Source: an uncultured Bacteroidota bacterium (GTDB taxonomy: Bacteria > Bacteroidota > Bacteroidia > Flavobacteriales > Flavobacteriaceae). From it: a stretch of DNA of 64,000 nt. A program made the translations under genes and the position numbers. Shown here in pieces: positions 48,846 through 58,735 of this stretch. Every line of letters starts with the position of its first letter. Position 1 is the stretch's first letter. The notes beneath the pieces are model-generated. The model saw only the letters and a list, made by a program, of their open reading frames with translations. It had not been told where the DNA came from and did not search any database. Location of the stretch: assembly GCA_902626585.1 (NCBI GenBank), contig CACOGA010000001.1, positions 1 through 64,000 of the forward strand, read 5' to 3'.

Positions 48846-49661
48846 ACCTAATTCGATTAATAACCAATACATTGGAACAGATTCAACCACGAATGAACTG
48901 TAATACTTCCCCTGTTTTTTACTTGCAAAATTAAGCAGAACAGTAACAATCAAAATTGTTAGTAGGATTGGATACTTTAAAGAATATCTTGAGAATAAAA
49001 AGTATAAAGTTATAGTGGTTATAAAAATAAATATAAGCACAAAGTATCCTATAGCTTTAGAGTTTTTTATTCCGTATTCATGTACAATTGTTTTAACATA
49101 ATTCTTGTCCTTATTTACGTCTCTGATTTCAAATGGAATTATTTGAGCGATTACTAAGCAAAAGATAAGAAGTGAATAGTATATTAAATCAATCAATTCC
49201 AAAATTTCAACAAATGGGAAAATAACCGTTAGCATAGTCCAGCAAAAAGCAACTGTTATGATTTTTAAAATTGGATTATTTCTTAGGGTTAAGTTCTGGA
49301 TAATTGGGATTGTATATAAAACTGTTACAAAGGCGGTTATTATAACAACAATTTGTTTTGAAATTGACAAATTAAAAAATAAATAGAGTGCAATGATTAG
49401 TGCAAACAAGGCTTTCAAAAAAAATATTTTTAACAAAAAGGGTATTGGCTTGTTTTTTGATACTAGGAACTCATAAAATTTAATGAAATTATAAGTAAAA
49501 AAAGTTGTAAAAAGAACAAATGTAAGATCCTCCCAAATCGGATGGATTTGATTACTTAAATTAATTGAAACAATATAAAAAATTATACACAATGATACAT
49601 GCAAGCTTGAGTCAATATAATAATCAAAAAAAGACTTGATTTTGTTTGTTAATAAACCCAT
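48828..49661 (-). CDS. UbiA-superfamily-like membrane protein with one degenerate motif
   Basis: The 277-residue protein has seven to nine hydrophobic segments. EIRDVNKDKNYVKTIVHEYG, in the second half, resembles the second Asp-rich motif (DxxxD) of UbiA prenyltransferases, while the place of the first motif (FTYNFIKFYEFL, about residues 60-71) lacks the aspartates. It could be a prenyltransferase with altered metal binding or a membrane protein descended from one. Flavobacteria carry homologs of this length that are usually left unnamed. It converges on purE and diverges from gcvP. Confidence 0.65.
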   Translation of the reverse strand: MGLLTNKIKSFFDYYIDSSLHVSLCIIFYIVSINLSNQIHPIWEDLTFVLFTTFFTYNFIKFYEFLVSKNKPIPFLLKIFFLKALFALIIALYLFFNLSISKQIVVIITAFVTVLYTIPIIQNLTLRNNPILKIITVAFCWTMLTVIFPFVEILELIDLIYYSLLIFCLVIAQIIPFEIRDVNKDKNYVKTIVHEYGIKNSKAIGYFVLIFIFITTITLYFLFSRYSLKYPILLTILIVTVLLNFASKKQGKYYSSFVVESVPMYWLLIELGLQFIV

Positions 49662-49740
49662 TAATCTTGTTCATTATTTGTACTTTAATATATAATAAAT
49701 GGACGTTATATTATTTAATTTTAATTGATATTTTTTAAAA

Positions 49741-52587
49741 ATGAATACAGAAGCTTTTGAAAGAAGACATATAGGCCCCTCAGATGAGGAAGTTAAAGAA
49801 ATGCTAAGTTTAATTAAGGCTAATTCAATTGAAGAATTAATTAATCAAACTATTCCTGAAAGTATCAGAAATAAAGAACAGATGAAGCTAGATCCGCCTA
49901 TGTCTGAGTCTGACTATTTAGCGCACTTAAAAAAAATATCTTCACTAAATAAAGTATATAAGACCTATATTGGATTGGGTTATAATAGATCTTACTTGCC
50001 AGCTGTTATCCAAAGAAACATTTTAGAAAATCCTGGATGGTATACTGCTTACACACCTTATCAAGCAGAAATAGCACAAGGAAGACTTGAGGCGCTACTT
50101 AATTTTCAAACAATGGTTACAGACCTTACCGGAATGGAAATTTCAAATGCTTCACTACTTGATGAAAGTACTGCTGCCGCTGAGGCAATGACTCTTCTTT
50201 TCTCGACAAGAACGAGACAGCAAAAAAAAGAAAATATTAATTCTTTTTTTGTATCAATTGATACATTTCCACAAACACTTGCTTTGTTAGAAACAAGAGC
50301 TGAACCACTTGGAATAAAGCTTGTGATTGCAGATTTAAGTGAGTTTAATCATGAAGAAAATTATTTTGGAGCATTTTTTCAATATCCTGGTCTTTCGGGG
50401 AATATTACTGATATTGAACCCATAATAAAAGATTGCAAAGAAAAAGAGATTAAAGTTGCTGTTGCAGCTGATATTTTATCACTGGCCTTATTAAAATCAC
50501 CTGGTGAAATGGGGGCAGATGTTGTTGTTGGAAGTACACAAAGATTTGGAATACCTCTTGGGTACGGGGGTCCACATGCAGCTTATTTTGCAACTAAAGA
50601 AGAATTCAAAAGAAATCTACCAGGAAGAATAATCGGAGTAAGCATTGATCAAAATGGTAATAGAGCACTTAGAATGGCTCTTCAAACAAGGGAACAGCAT
50701 ATAAAAAGAGATAGAGCTACCTCGAATATTTGTACAGCACAGGTTTTACTTGCTGTAATGGCAGGAATGTATGCAGTTTATCACGGGCCTGACGGATTAA
50801 GGGAAATTGCAAATAAAATTCATTCTAATGCATGTATTTTAGAAGAAAATCTAAATCTTCTGGGATTTAAAACAACCAATAAGTCTTTTTTTGATACTGT
50901 ATTAGTAGAATGTGATTCTAAACTCATTAAAGGGAAAGCATTAGAAAATGAAATAAACTTTCATTACCCATCTGATAATAAGGTTTCAATATCGATAAAT
51001 GAAACTACATCAATTAATGATATTTATGACATTGTTTCAATTTTCGCTAAATCGAAAAATATTAAACTAGAGAATTTTTCAAATTTTGAAAGTTTAAATA
51101 GAATACCCAAAAAGTATAGAAGAGAATCTGATTTCATGGCTGATGAGGTATTCTCAAAATATAAATCTGAAACTTCTCTAATGAGGTATATTAAATCATT
51201 GGAAAAAAAGGATCTTGCATTGAATACCTCAATGATATCTCTTGGGTCATGTACAATGAAATTAAATGCCGCTGCAGAGATGTTACCTCTAAGCTGGAAT
51301 AGGTGGTTAAATATTCATCCATTCGCACCAAAAAACCAAGCTATAGGATATGAAAAAGTACTAAAAAAATTAGAAAGTCAGCTCAAGGAAATCACAGGTT
51401 TTGATGCTGTCTCATTACAGCCCAACTCTGGAGCTCAAGGAGAATATGCAGGACTCATGGTAATAAAATCTTACCATGAAAATAATGGTGATTTCGACAG
51501 AAAAATATGTCTAATCCCTTCATCAGCACATGGCACAAATCCCGCTAGCGCAGTGATGGCAGGAATGGAAGTAGTTGTGGTTAACTCATCTGAAAATGGG
51601 AATATTGATATTAGTGATTTAGAGCAAAAGGCAATTGAGCACAAAAGCAGACTAGGTGCACTCATGATTACTTATCCCTCAACGCATGGAGTTTTCGAAT
51701 CGGATATTTTAAGAATCACTGAGATTATTCACTCTAACGGGGGTCAAGTGTATATGGATGGAGCGAATATGAATGCTCAGGTTGGTCTAACGAACCCAAA
51801 AATTATTGGTGCAGATGTTTGCCACCTGAACCTGCACAAAACCTTTGCTATTCCACATGGTGGAGGTGGTCCAGGAGTTGGACCAATTTGTGTCGCAAAA
51901 CACTTAAGTCCTTTCCTACCCTCAAACCCTTTAATAAAAACCGGTGGTGAAAAAGCGATTCCTGCAATTTCTGGTGCTCCCTTTGGATCAGCTTTAGCAT
52001 GCTTGATTTCGTACGGATATATATCGATGTTAGGTGCTTCTGGTCTTACTAAAGCAACCGAAATAGCGATTTTAAATGCAAATTATATTAAAGAAAGGTT
52101 AAACGGTCACTATGAAATTCTTTACACAGGAGAACTTGGAAGATCTGCACATGAAATGATTATTGATTGTAGACCTTTCAAAGAATATGGTATCGAAGTA
52201 GTTGATATAGCTAAAAGGCTGATGGACTATGGATTTCATGCTCCTACTGTTTCTTTCCCAGTAGCAGGCACAATGATGATTGAGCCAACAGAAAGCGAAA
52301 ACAAGGAGGAAATTGATAGGTTTTGTGATGCAATGATTTCAATTAAGGGTGAAATAGTTTTATGTAAAGCTGATGATGAAAGTAATTTATTAAAGAATTC
52401 TCCTCATACTCTTGAAATGGTTACATCAAATGATTGGAACTATAAATATTCAAGGGAAAAAGCCGCTTTTGCATTAACATACATCAAAGAAAATAAATTT
52501 TGGCCTCCGGTCAGACGAGTAAATGACGCTTATGGCGATCGTAATTTAATTTGCAGCTGTACTCCAATTGAATTATATGCGGATTAA
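49741..52587 (+). CDS. gcvP: Glycine dehydrogenase (decarboxylating), P protein of the glycine cleavage system
   Basis: GcvP (948 residues) is a single-chain, PLP-dependent decarboxylase that passes the aminomethyl group to the lipoyl H protein. It begins FERRHIGPSDEEVKEMLSLI and has NASLLDESTAAAEAM and VCHLNLHKTFAIPHGGGGPG with the PLP lysine at residue 700. GcvH and GcvT are not in the window. The methylene-THF made downstream is used by FolD. It is monocistronic here, 79 nt from the divergent UbiA-like gene. Confidence 0.97.
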   Translation: MNTEAFERRHIGPSDEEVKEMLSLIKANSIEELINQTIPESIRNKEQMKLDPPMSESDYLAHLKKISSLNKVYKTYIGLGYNRSYLPAVIQRNILENPGWYTAYTPYQAEIAQGRLEALLNFQTMVTDLTGMEISNASLLDESTAAAEAMTLLFSTRTRQQKKENINSFFVSIDTFPQTLALLETRAEPLGIKLVIADLSEFNHEENYFGAFFQYPGLSGNITDIEPIIKDCKEKEIKVAVAADILSLALLKSPGEMGADVVVGSTQRFGIPLGYGGPHAAYFATKEEFKRNLPGRIIGVSIDQNGNRALRMALQTREQHIKRDRATSNICTAQVLLAVMAGMYAVYHGPDGLREIANKIHSNACILEENLNLLGFKTTNKSFFDTVLVECDSKLIKGKALENEINFHYPSDNKVSISINETTSINDIYDIVSIFAKSKNIKLENFSNFESLNRIPKKYRRESDFMADEVFSKYKSETSLMRYIKSLEKKDLALNTSMISLGSCTMKLNAAAEMLPLSWNRWLNIHPFAPKNQAIGYEKVLKKLESQLKEITGFDAVSLQPNSGAQGEYAGLMVIKSYHENNGDFDRKICLIPSSAHGTNPASAVMAGMEVVVVNSSENGNIDISDLEQKAIEHKSRLGALMITYPSTHGVFESDILRITEIIHSNGGQVYMDGANMNAQVGLTNPKIIGADVCHLNLHKTFAIPHGGGGPGVGPICVAKHLSPFLPSNPLIKTGGEKAIPAISGAPFGSALACLISYGYISMLGASGLTKATEIAILNANYIKERLNGHYEILYTGELGRSAHEMIIDCRPFKEYGIEVVDIAKRLMDYGFHAPTVSFPVAGTMMIEPTESENKEEIDRFCDAMISIKGEIVLCKADDESNLLKNSPHTLEMVTSNDWNYKYSREKAAFALTYIKENKFWPPVRRVNDAYGDRNLICSCTPIELYAD

Positions 52588-52640
52588 TTTTCCTAAAATC
52601 GCTATTATTTAATAAGTTTACCTACTAAATTCATTCATAA

Positions 52641-53699
52641 ATGAACATTAAAATAACTGGAAGCGGTTCCTATATCCCAAAATTAGTTCAGGATAATAGC
52701 AATTTTTTAGATAGAAAATTCTTTGATAATGAAGGAAATAAAATTGAGACAAAAAATGATGAAATAATTGAAAAGTTTCAAAAAATTACTGGTATCAAAG
52801 AAAGAAGATATGCAAAAGATGAACTCAATACATCAGACATCGCATATTTAGCTGCAAAAAATGCTATTGAAAATGCAAAAATTGATCCTGAGACAATAGA
52901 TTATATAATACTGGGGCACAATTTTGGAAATGCAAGTAATCATACAACTCAAATAGATATTTTTCCCAGTTTATCAGTAAGGGTAAAAAACCTGTTAAAA
53001 ATCAAAAATCCAAAGTGTGTCGCTTATGATATTTTATTTGGTTGCCCTGGATGGCTTGAAGGAATGATTCAAGGTTATGGATTCATAAAAGCCGGTATGG
53101 CAAAAAGATGTTTAGTTATTGGAGCTGAAACCTTATCAAGAGTTGTTGACATACATGATAGAGATTCAATGATCTTCGCTGATGGTGCAGGTGCAACAAT
53201 TATTGAAAAGTCTGATGATGGAGGTGGAATTCTATCACATAATACTGCTTCATATACAGATGATGAAGTGTTCTATCTCTACTATGGAAAATCTTTTAAT
53301 CCACAAGCAAATCAGACAACTAAGTATATTAAAATGAAGGGGCGTAAAGTTTATGAGTTTGCATTAACAAATGTACCCGCTGCTATGAAAGAATGTTTAG
53401 AAATGTCTAATACAGATATTTCAGAAATTAAAAAAATATTAATTCATCAAGCTAATGCCAAGATGGATGTTGCGATAGTTAGAAGATTATACAAGCTTTA
53501 CGGAATAGATTCCCCTGAAAAAATCATGCCCCTCACAGTTGATAGGTTTGGTAATAGCTCTGTTGCGACTGTACCAACTATGTATGATTTATTAGTCAGA
53601 GACAAACTTGGAGAACATAAAATTAAAAAAGGTGACAAAATTATCTTTGCCAGCGTGGGAGCAGGAATGCATATTAATGCAATGGTCTATCAATATTAA
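52641..53699 (+). CDS. FabH-like beta-ketoacyl-ACP synthase III family enzyme
   Basis: This 352-residue thiolase-fold protein has the complete KAS III triad: Cys135 in LFGCPGW, His269 in IHQANAKM and Asn305 in RFGNSSVAT. Compared with housekeeping FabH it has an extended N-terminal segment (NFLDRKFFDNEGNKIETKND). It condenses an acyl-CoA or acyl-ACP with a malonyl-type unit; the product is not evident. A methyltransferase starts 3 nt later and a GT2 follows, suggesting a specialised lipid or secondary-metabolite step. Confidence 0.85.
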   Translation: MNIKITGSGSYIPKLVQDNSNFLDRKFFDNEGNKIETKNDEIIEKFQKITGIKERRYAKDELNTSDIAYLAAKNAIENAKIDPETIDYIILGHNFGNASNHTTQIDIFPSLSVRVKNLLKIKNPKCVAYDILFGCPGWLEGMIQGYGFIKAGMAKRCLVIGAETLSRVVDIHDRDSMIFADGAGATIIEKSDDGGGILSHNTASYTDDEVFYLYYGKSFNPQANQTTKYIKMKGRKVYEFALTNVPAAMKECLEMSNTDISEIKKILIHQANAKMDVAIVRRLYKLYGIDSPEKIMPLTVDRFGNSSVATVPTMYDLLVRDKLGEHKIKKGDKIIFASVGAGMHINAMVYQY

Positions 53700-53702
53700 T
53701 AA

Positions 53703-54221
53703 ATGTATTCCGAACTACCCTATAAAAGATATCAAATTACCACTGATTTTTTAAAAAAGCACGTCAATAAAAACGAAATAATATTAGATTTAGGTATTGA
53801 TAACCCATTATCAAAAATTTTAAGGGAAAACGGATATAATGTTAGCAATACGGGTGGAGAAGATCTTGACTTTGATCAGTCCTCAATAATAGATACAGAT
53901 GCAACTGTAATTACTGCATTTCAAATATTTGAACATTTATTAAACCCTTTTCAACTGCTTAAAAGTATTAAGGCCAATAAGCTAGTCTGCAGTGTTCCAC
54001 TTAATCTTTGGTTTGCAAATGCCTATAGAAATAAGAATGATAAAAGGGATAACCACTTTCATGAGTTTGAGGATTGGCAATTTAGATTATTACTAGAAAA
54101 AACGGGCTGGAAAATTATTGAAGAAAAAAAATTTACAAACCCTGTGAAAAAAATTGGATTTCGACCGCTGCTAAGATTATTTACTAACAGATACTTAATT
54201 GTTTACGCTGAAAAATTATAA
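53703..54221 (+). CDS. Class I SAM-dependent methyltransferase-like protein (short)
   Basis: The 172-residue protein has a Rossmann-type SAM-binding start (NEIILDLGIDNPLSKILREN), an acidic post-motif GEDLDFD, and ATVITAFQIFEHLLNPFQLL, the EHL motif of methyltransferases of the Methyltransf_11/23 type. The glycine-rich loop is degenerate (DLGIDNPL rather than GxGxG), so activity is uncertain. It lies between FabH-like and GT2 genes with 2-3-nt spacing. Confidence 0.7.
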   Translation: MYSELPYKRYQITTDFLKKHVNKNEIILDLGIDNPLSKILRENGYNVSNTGGEDLDFDQSSIIDTDATVITAFQIFEHLLNPFQLLKSIKANKLVCSVPLNLWFANAYRNKNDKRDNHFHEFEDWQFRLLLEKTGWKIIEEKKFTNPVKKIGFRPLLRLFTNRYLIVYAEKL

Positions 54222-54223
54222 TA

Positions 54224-55078
54224 ATGAACGTGTGTGTAATTATTCCTGTTTATAACGAGCAAGATTTTATTAAAAAATCAATTGAGTCAATAGTAAGTCA
54301 AACAACTAAACCTCAAAAAGTAATCTATGTTAATGATGGTTCAACAGATGAAACAAAAAATATTATCAGAAAATTTTCAGAACAATATGATTGGATTAAT
54401 CTTATCGATCATAAAGTAAAAAAAGAACATGAACCAGGTAAAAAAGTGGTAGAGGCATTCAATTTCGGGCTTAGAAATCTAGATATAGACTGTGATATAT
54501 TATGCAAGTTTGATGGTGATATTATAATCCCCAATGATTACATAGAAAGAATTATAAACATCTTTTCCGAAAAAAATAATGTTGGTGTCGCTGGTGGTAA
54601 TCTGTATATACGTAAAGGGGATAAATGGATATATGAAAATATCGCAGCTAAATCACATGTTAGGGGTCCAATAAAAGCATATAGATATTCATGTTTTAAG
54701 GATATCAAAGGTTTGAAATCGTCGATTGGATGGGATACTGTAGATGTATTATTGGCGCAAAAAAAAGGCTGGGAAATTTATACAGATAAGAGTCTTATAG
54801 TTAAACATTTAAAAGCTACTGGAAAAAAATATTCGTACAAATCCAAAATGTTACAAGGTCAATCCCTGTATGTGATGAGGTTCGGAATTGTGCTAAGTTT
54901 ATTATCAATGTTAAAATCATCAATTAATAATTTTGAAATATCAAAATTATTTTTTGGTTCCCTTGGCTTCATATCTGCATTTGTTAGGCAAGAATCATTT
55001 ATTGTTACAAAAGAAGAGGGACTTTTTATAAGAAAATTTAGATGGAATATTATCCGTGAAAAGTATTTAAAATTTTAG
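54224..55078 (+). CDS. Glycosyltransferase family 2 protein
   Basis: The 284-residue enzyme has the GT-A fold: CVIIPVYNEQDFIKKSIESI, YVNDGSTDETKNI and the DxD-type CKFDGDIIIPNDYIE for metal and nucleotide-sugar binding. WDTVDVLLAQKKGWEIY in the second half is the acceptor/base region. Only one weak hydrophobic segment is present, so it is peripheral rather than an integral processive enzyme. It ends in a 12-nt overlap with the convergent PLP enzyme. Sugar and acceptor are unknown. Confidence 0.85.
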   Translation: MNVCVIIPVYNEQDFIKKSIESIVSQTTKPQKVIYVNDGSTDETKNIIRKFSEQYDWINLIDHKVKKEHEPGKKVVEAFNFGLRNLDIDCDILCKFDGDIIIPNDYIERIINIFSEKNNVGVAGGNLYIRKGDKWIYENIAAKSHVRGPIKAYRYSCFKDIKGLKSSIGWDTVDVLLAQKKGWEIYTDKSLIVKHLKATGKKYSYKSKMLQGQSLYVMRFGIVLSLLSMLKSSINNFEISKLFFGSLGFISAFVRQESFIVTKEEGLFIRKFRWNIIREKYLKF

Positions 55079-56026
55079 ACTATTAAAATCTATATTCCCT
55101 CCACACATTATCAAGCCAATCTTTTTATTTTTAAAATTATCTCTGTTTTTTATTAATGCTGCTAAAACAACTGCACTTGACGGCTCAACAACTAACTTGA
55201 GTTGATTTAGTATTATATTTAGTGAATTCATTATTTCCTCTTCTGAGACCAAAAGAATTTCTTTAACGTGTTTTTGAATTATGGGAAAATTTATTGATCC
55301 CAAATTAGTTCTAAGTCCATCAGCAATTGTATTTGTAGATTTATTAGTCTCAATCTTCCCAGAAATTAATGACCTATACGCATCATCAACATTAGACGGT
55401 TCAGCTCCAATCACCCGGAAGTTCTTTGAAAAATGATTCATTGCTATACATGTCCCTGCTATTAGACCTCCACCACCAACTGGAGAAAAAATATAGTCTA
55501 AATTTTGGTTTTCCTCGAAAAACTCAAAGGCACATGTAGAGTTCCCTAGGATAACATCCATATTGTTTGATGGGTGTAAAAAAAATAAGTTATTCTCTCT
55601 CATTACTTTTTTTGTCATATGTTCTCTGGCTTCTAGTGTTGGCTTACACTCAATAATATTTTCAGTATACTTAAGCACAGACATCTTTTTGAAATCTGGT
55701 GTATTTGATGGCATAACAATATAACAGCTAATATTTAACTCACTTGCAGCTCTACTTAATGCATGAGCAAAATTTCCCGATGAATGTGTTATAACTCCTC
55801 TCTTTTTATAACTATCAGGTATACTTTTTATGGCATTTAAGGCAGCCCTATATTTGAATGAACCTGTATGCTGAAAGTTTTCACATTTAAAAAAAACTTC
55901 ACAATTACACAATGAGTCTACAAAATCAAATCTAAGAACAGGGGTGTTGATTAAATACCTATCTATCTTATTTTTAACACTGATAATATCAAGTCTGTCG
56001 TAGGACATACTATTTTTGAAATTCAT
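55067..56026 (-). CDS. PLP-dependent threonine/serine dehydratase-like enzyme
   Basis: The 319-residue fold-type II PLP protein has TGSFKYRAALNAIKSI with the PLP-binding Lys, the phosphate-binding glycine loop VGGGGLIAG and SSAVVLAALI near the end. This is the catabolic threonine deaminase / serine racemase group without a regulatory domain. The frame begins at ATG 56026 inside alaS; ATG 56008, which follows the alaS stop by 1 nt (TAG T ATG), is an equally good start giving 313 residues. Both genes are clearly coupled. Substrate may be L-threonine, L-serine or a related hydroxyamino acid. Confidence 0.85.
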   Translation of the reverse strand: MNFKNSMSYDRLDIISVKNKIDRYLINTPVLRFDFVDSLCNCEVFFKCENFQHTGSFKYRAALNAIKSIPDSYKKRGVITHSSGNFAHALSRAASELNISCYIVMPSNTPDFKKMSVLKYTENIIECKPTLEAREHMTKKVMRENNLFFLHPSNNMDVILGNSTCAFEFFEENQNLDYIFSPVGGGGLIAGTCIAMNHFSKNFRVIGAEPSNVDDAYRSLISGKIETNKSTNTIADGLRTNLGSINFPIIQKHVKEILLVSEEEIMNSLNIILNQLKLVVEPSSAVVLAALIKNRDNFKNKKIGLIMCGGNIDFNSLKF

Positions 56027-58634
56027 TTTGAATTTTTTTTGCCTCTGACATTAATTTATCTATGCCACCCAGGTTATCTCCAGCACATGTCGCATAGAAA
56101 GGTTGACCACCCCCTTTTCCGTTAATAAAACCACTAAGTTTGGAAATAATATTAGAGGCATTTAAAATTTTATCAGAAACAATTTCTTTTGAAATGTAGC
56201 ATGAACAATAAGCTTTGTTATTATCAATGGAAATGAATATTAAAAAAACATTATTTATTTGAGATCCAATTGAAAAGCATAAGTCTTTAATTCTAGAAGT
56301 ACTTAAGTCTACAATTGATGCGTAAGTATTTATACCGGAATTATTTGTTAACTCCTTAATAATATCATTTTTGATAAATTTTATTTTTTGACTATTTAAA
56401 TCGTCTATCTCTTTTCTTAACTTAGAGTTTTCAGCTGATAAAGAGTTCACCGATTCAAACAAATTCTTTGGATTTTTTAGCAAACTCTTAATCTTAAAAT
56501 ATTCATCAATTTTTGAAGTGTAGAAATTTTTAACTGCATCAAATGTAATAGCCTCTACTCGTCTAATCCCAGATGCAATGGCACTTTCGCCAATAATTTT
56601 GAACTGCCATAGCTCGGATGTATTTTTTACATGTGTACCTCCGCACAATTCATATGAATTACCAAATTTTATTGTTCGTACAACATCTCCATACTTTTCT
56701 CCAAACAGTCCAACGGCTCCACTATCCAACGCCTTTTTTAAAGGAACATTTCTGTTTTCTTCTAAATCAATAGCATTCTCTATTCTTGAATTGACAAAAT
56801 TCTCAACTGCAACTAAATCTTTCTCATGAAGTTTTGAAAAATGAGAAAAATCAAATCTAAAATTTTCAGAACTTACTCTACTTCCCTTTTGCTCTACATG
56901 TTCACCTAAAACATTTTTAAGTGCTTGATGTAATAAATGAGTCGCTGTGTGATTACATTGAATTCTGTATCTGTAATTTTTTTCGACAACTGCTTTAAAA
57001 ATATGATCTAACTTCTTAGGGAGATTTTTACATAAATGAACTGTCAAATTACCTTCTTTGATAGTATTATAAATGTGAACTACATCACCGTCATTAGATT
57101 CGATATGACCAACATCACCAACTTGTCCACCAGATTCAGCATAAAAGGGGGTTAAATTAAAAACGAGCTGATAAATAATACCATCTTTTTTTGAATTTAT
57201 CTTCCTGTATTTAACAATTTTTACATTTGATTCCAATGAATCATAGCCTATGAATTCTTGAACAGGATCATTCAATAATACGATCCAATCATCGAAAGAA
57301 ATTTCGCCTGCCTTTCTGGATCTTTGTTTTTGTTTGTCAAGTTCTTGATTAAATGAGTCATAATCCAGTTTAAAACCTCTCTCTTGTAGAATTAATCCTG
57401 TCAAATCTACCGGAAAACCATAAGTGTCATAAAGTTCAAAAGCCTTTTTACCAGAAATTATCTTTTTATTAGATGAGGCTATTATTTCATCTAAGAGCAC
57501 TAGTCCTTGATCTAGGGTTCTTAAAAAGGATTTTTCTTCTTCTCTGATTACATTTTCAATTAATTTTTTTTGATTATTTAGTTCAGGATAAAAATCACCC
57601 ATTTGCGATACTAAAGAACCAAATAATTTGTAAAGGATTGGTTCCTTATAATTTAAAAATGTAAAACTATATCTCACCGCCCTTCTCAATATCCTTCTTA
57701 TCACATAACCTGCTCCATTATTGCTGGGTAGTTGACCATCGGAAATAGAGAATGATACAGCCCTTATATGATCTGAGATAACCCTCATTGCTATATCAGA
57801 GTCTTCATTATCACCATAAGAAATCTGTGTAATTTGTTGAACCTCATCAATAATGGTTTTAAATATATCTGTATCATAATTTGACTTTACATTTTGCAAA
57901 ACCATACATAGCCTTTCAAGACCCATTCCAGTGTCTATATGTTTTTTTGGCAGGTCCTCTAACGTACCGTTGGCTTTTCTGTTGTATTGTATAAAAACAA
58001 GGTTCCAAAGTTCAATTACCAAAGGGTGATCCTTATTTATTAAAGCTTGAGCAGGGACTTTCTTTTTTTCAGAATCATCTCTTAAATCAATATGAATTTC
58101 ACTACAGGGTCCACAGGGACCTTGCTCACCCATCTCCCAAAAATTATCCTCTTTACCACAAAACAATATCCTATCCTTTTCAATGATTCTGCTCCATAAA
58201 CTAAATGCCTCTGAGTCTTCGGAAACACCGTCATCCTTTGAGCCCTCAAAAATTGTAACATATAGATCATCAGGATTAATACGATACTCTTTTGTCAAAA
58301 GTTCCCATGCCCAGTTTATTGCTTCCTCTTTAAAATAGTCACCAAAGCTCCAGTTTCCTAACATTTCAAAAAAAGTATGATGATAAGTGTCATGACCAAC
58401 TTCAGATAAATCATTATGCTTTCCTGAAACACGAAGACATTTTTGTGAATTTGAAATCCTTTTACTCTGGGGATTTTGCTGATCTAAAAAATAATCCTTA
58501 AAAGGTGCCATTCCAGAGTTTACAAACATTAATGAAGGATCATTTTTAGAAACAATTGGAGAGGATTTACCAATTTTATGATTTTTTTTCTCAAAAAAAT
58601 TCAAAAATTTATTTCTTACTTCGTTTGTATTCAT
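56010..58634 (-). CDS. alaS: Alanyl-tRNA synthetase
   Basis: AlaRS (874 residues) has class II motif regions MFVNSGMAPFKDYFLD, HHTFFEMLGNWSFGDYFKEE and EQGPCGPCSEIHIDL at the N-terminus, the editing-domain HTATHLLHQALKNVLGEHVE (HxxxH metal site) with CGGTHV, and a C-Ala-like DHHA1 end (FINGKGGGQPFYATCAGDN). It forms an operon with the PLP dehydratase, whose start overlaps its stop. It is divergent from the M23 peptidase gene. Confidence 0.97.
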   Translation of the reverse strand: MNTNEVRNKFLNFFEKKNHKIGKSSPIVSKNDPSLMFVNSGMAPFKDYFLDQQNPQSKRISNSQKCLRVSGKHNDLSEVGHDTYHHTFFEMLGNWSFGDYFKEEAINWAWELLTKEYRINPDDLYVTIFEGSKDDGVSEDSEAFSLWSRIIEKDRILFCGKEDNFWEMGEQGPCGPCSEIHIDLRDDSEKKKVPAQALINKDHPLVIELWNLVFIQYNRKANGTLEDLPKKHIDTGMGLERLCMVLQNVKSNYDTDIFKTIIDEVQQITQISYGDNEDSDIAMRVISDHIRAVSFSISDGQLPSNNGAGYVIRRILRRAVRYSFTFLNYKEPILYKLFGSLVSQMGDFYPELNNQKKLIENVIREEEKSFLRTLDQGLVLLDEIIASSNKKIISGKKAFELYDTYGFPVDLTGLILQERGFKLDYDSFNQELDKQKQRSRKAGEISFDDWIVLLNDPVQEFIGYDSLESNVKIVKYRKINSKKDGIIYQLVFNLTPFYAESGGQVGDVGHIESNDGDVVHIYNTIKEGNLTVHLCKNLPKKLDHIFKAVVEKNYRYRIQCNHTATHLLHQALKNVLGEHVEQKGSRVSSENFRFDFSHFSKLHEKDLVAVENFVNSRIENAIDLEENRNVPLKKALDSGAVGLFGEKYGDVVRTIKFGNSYELCGGTHVKNTSELWQFKIIGESAIASGIRRVEAITFDAVKNFYTSKIDEYFKIKSLLKNPKNLFESVNSLSAENSKLRKEIDDLNSQKIKFIKNDIIKELTNNSGINTYASIVDLSTSRIKDLCFSIGSQINNVFLIFISIDNNKAYCSCYISKEIVSDKILNASNIISKLSGFINGKGGGQPFYATCAGDNLGGIDKLMSEAKKIQNEFQK

Positions 58635-58678
58635 TTATAAGGTTATTATCAGTTTTTACCGAACAAAAAAAGTATTGT

Positions 58679-58686
58679 TATATTTG
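58679..58686 (+). promoter_or_regulatory. Putative -7 box for the M23 peptidase gene
   Basis: TATATTTG (match to TAnnTTTG) lies 49 nt before ATG 58736. The upstream TTTTT at about -33 is a weak match. Support is positional, in the 101-nt gap to alaS. Confidence 0.4.
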
Positions 58687-58716
58687 CATTTATGTTTATC
58701 TGATAAACATCATATA

Positions 58717-58724
58717 CAAAGATA
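58717..58724 (-). promoter_or_regulatory. Putative -7 box for alaS
   Basis: The minus strand reads TATCTTTG (match to TAnnTTTG), about 82 nt upstream of the alaS ATG at 58634. It lies downstream of the M23 -7 box, so the two divergent transcripts would overlap. No clear -33 TTTG. Confidence 0.3.
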
Positions 58725-58735
58725 TAATTTTAATT

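Noticed and set aside
58556-58735. 60-residue N-terminal extension of the M23 peptidase
   Set aside because: It overlaps the start of alaS on the other strand and the promoter region; ATG 58736 gives the conserved MPKVKYYYD start.
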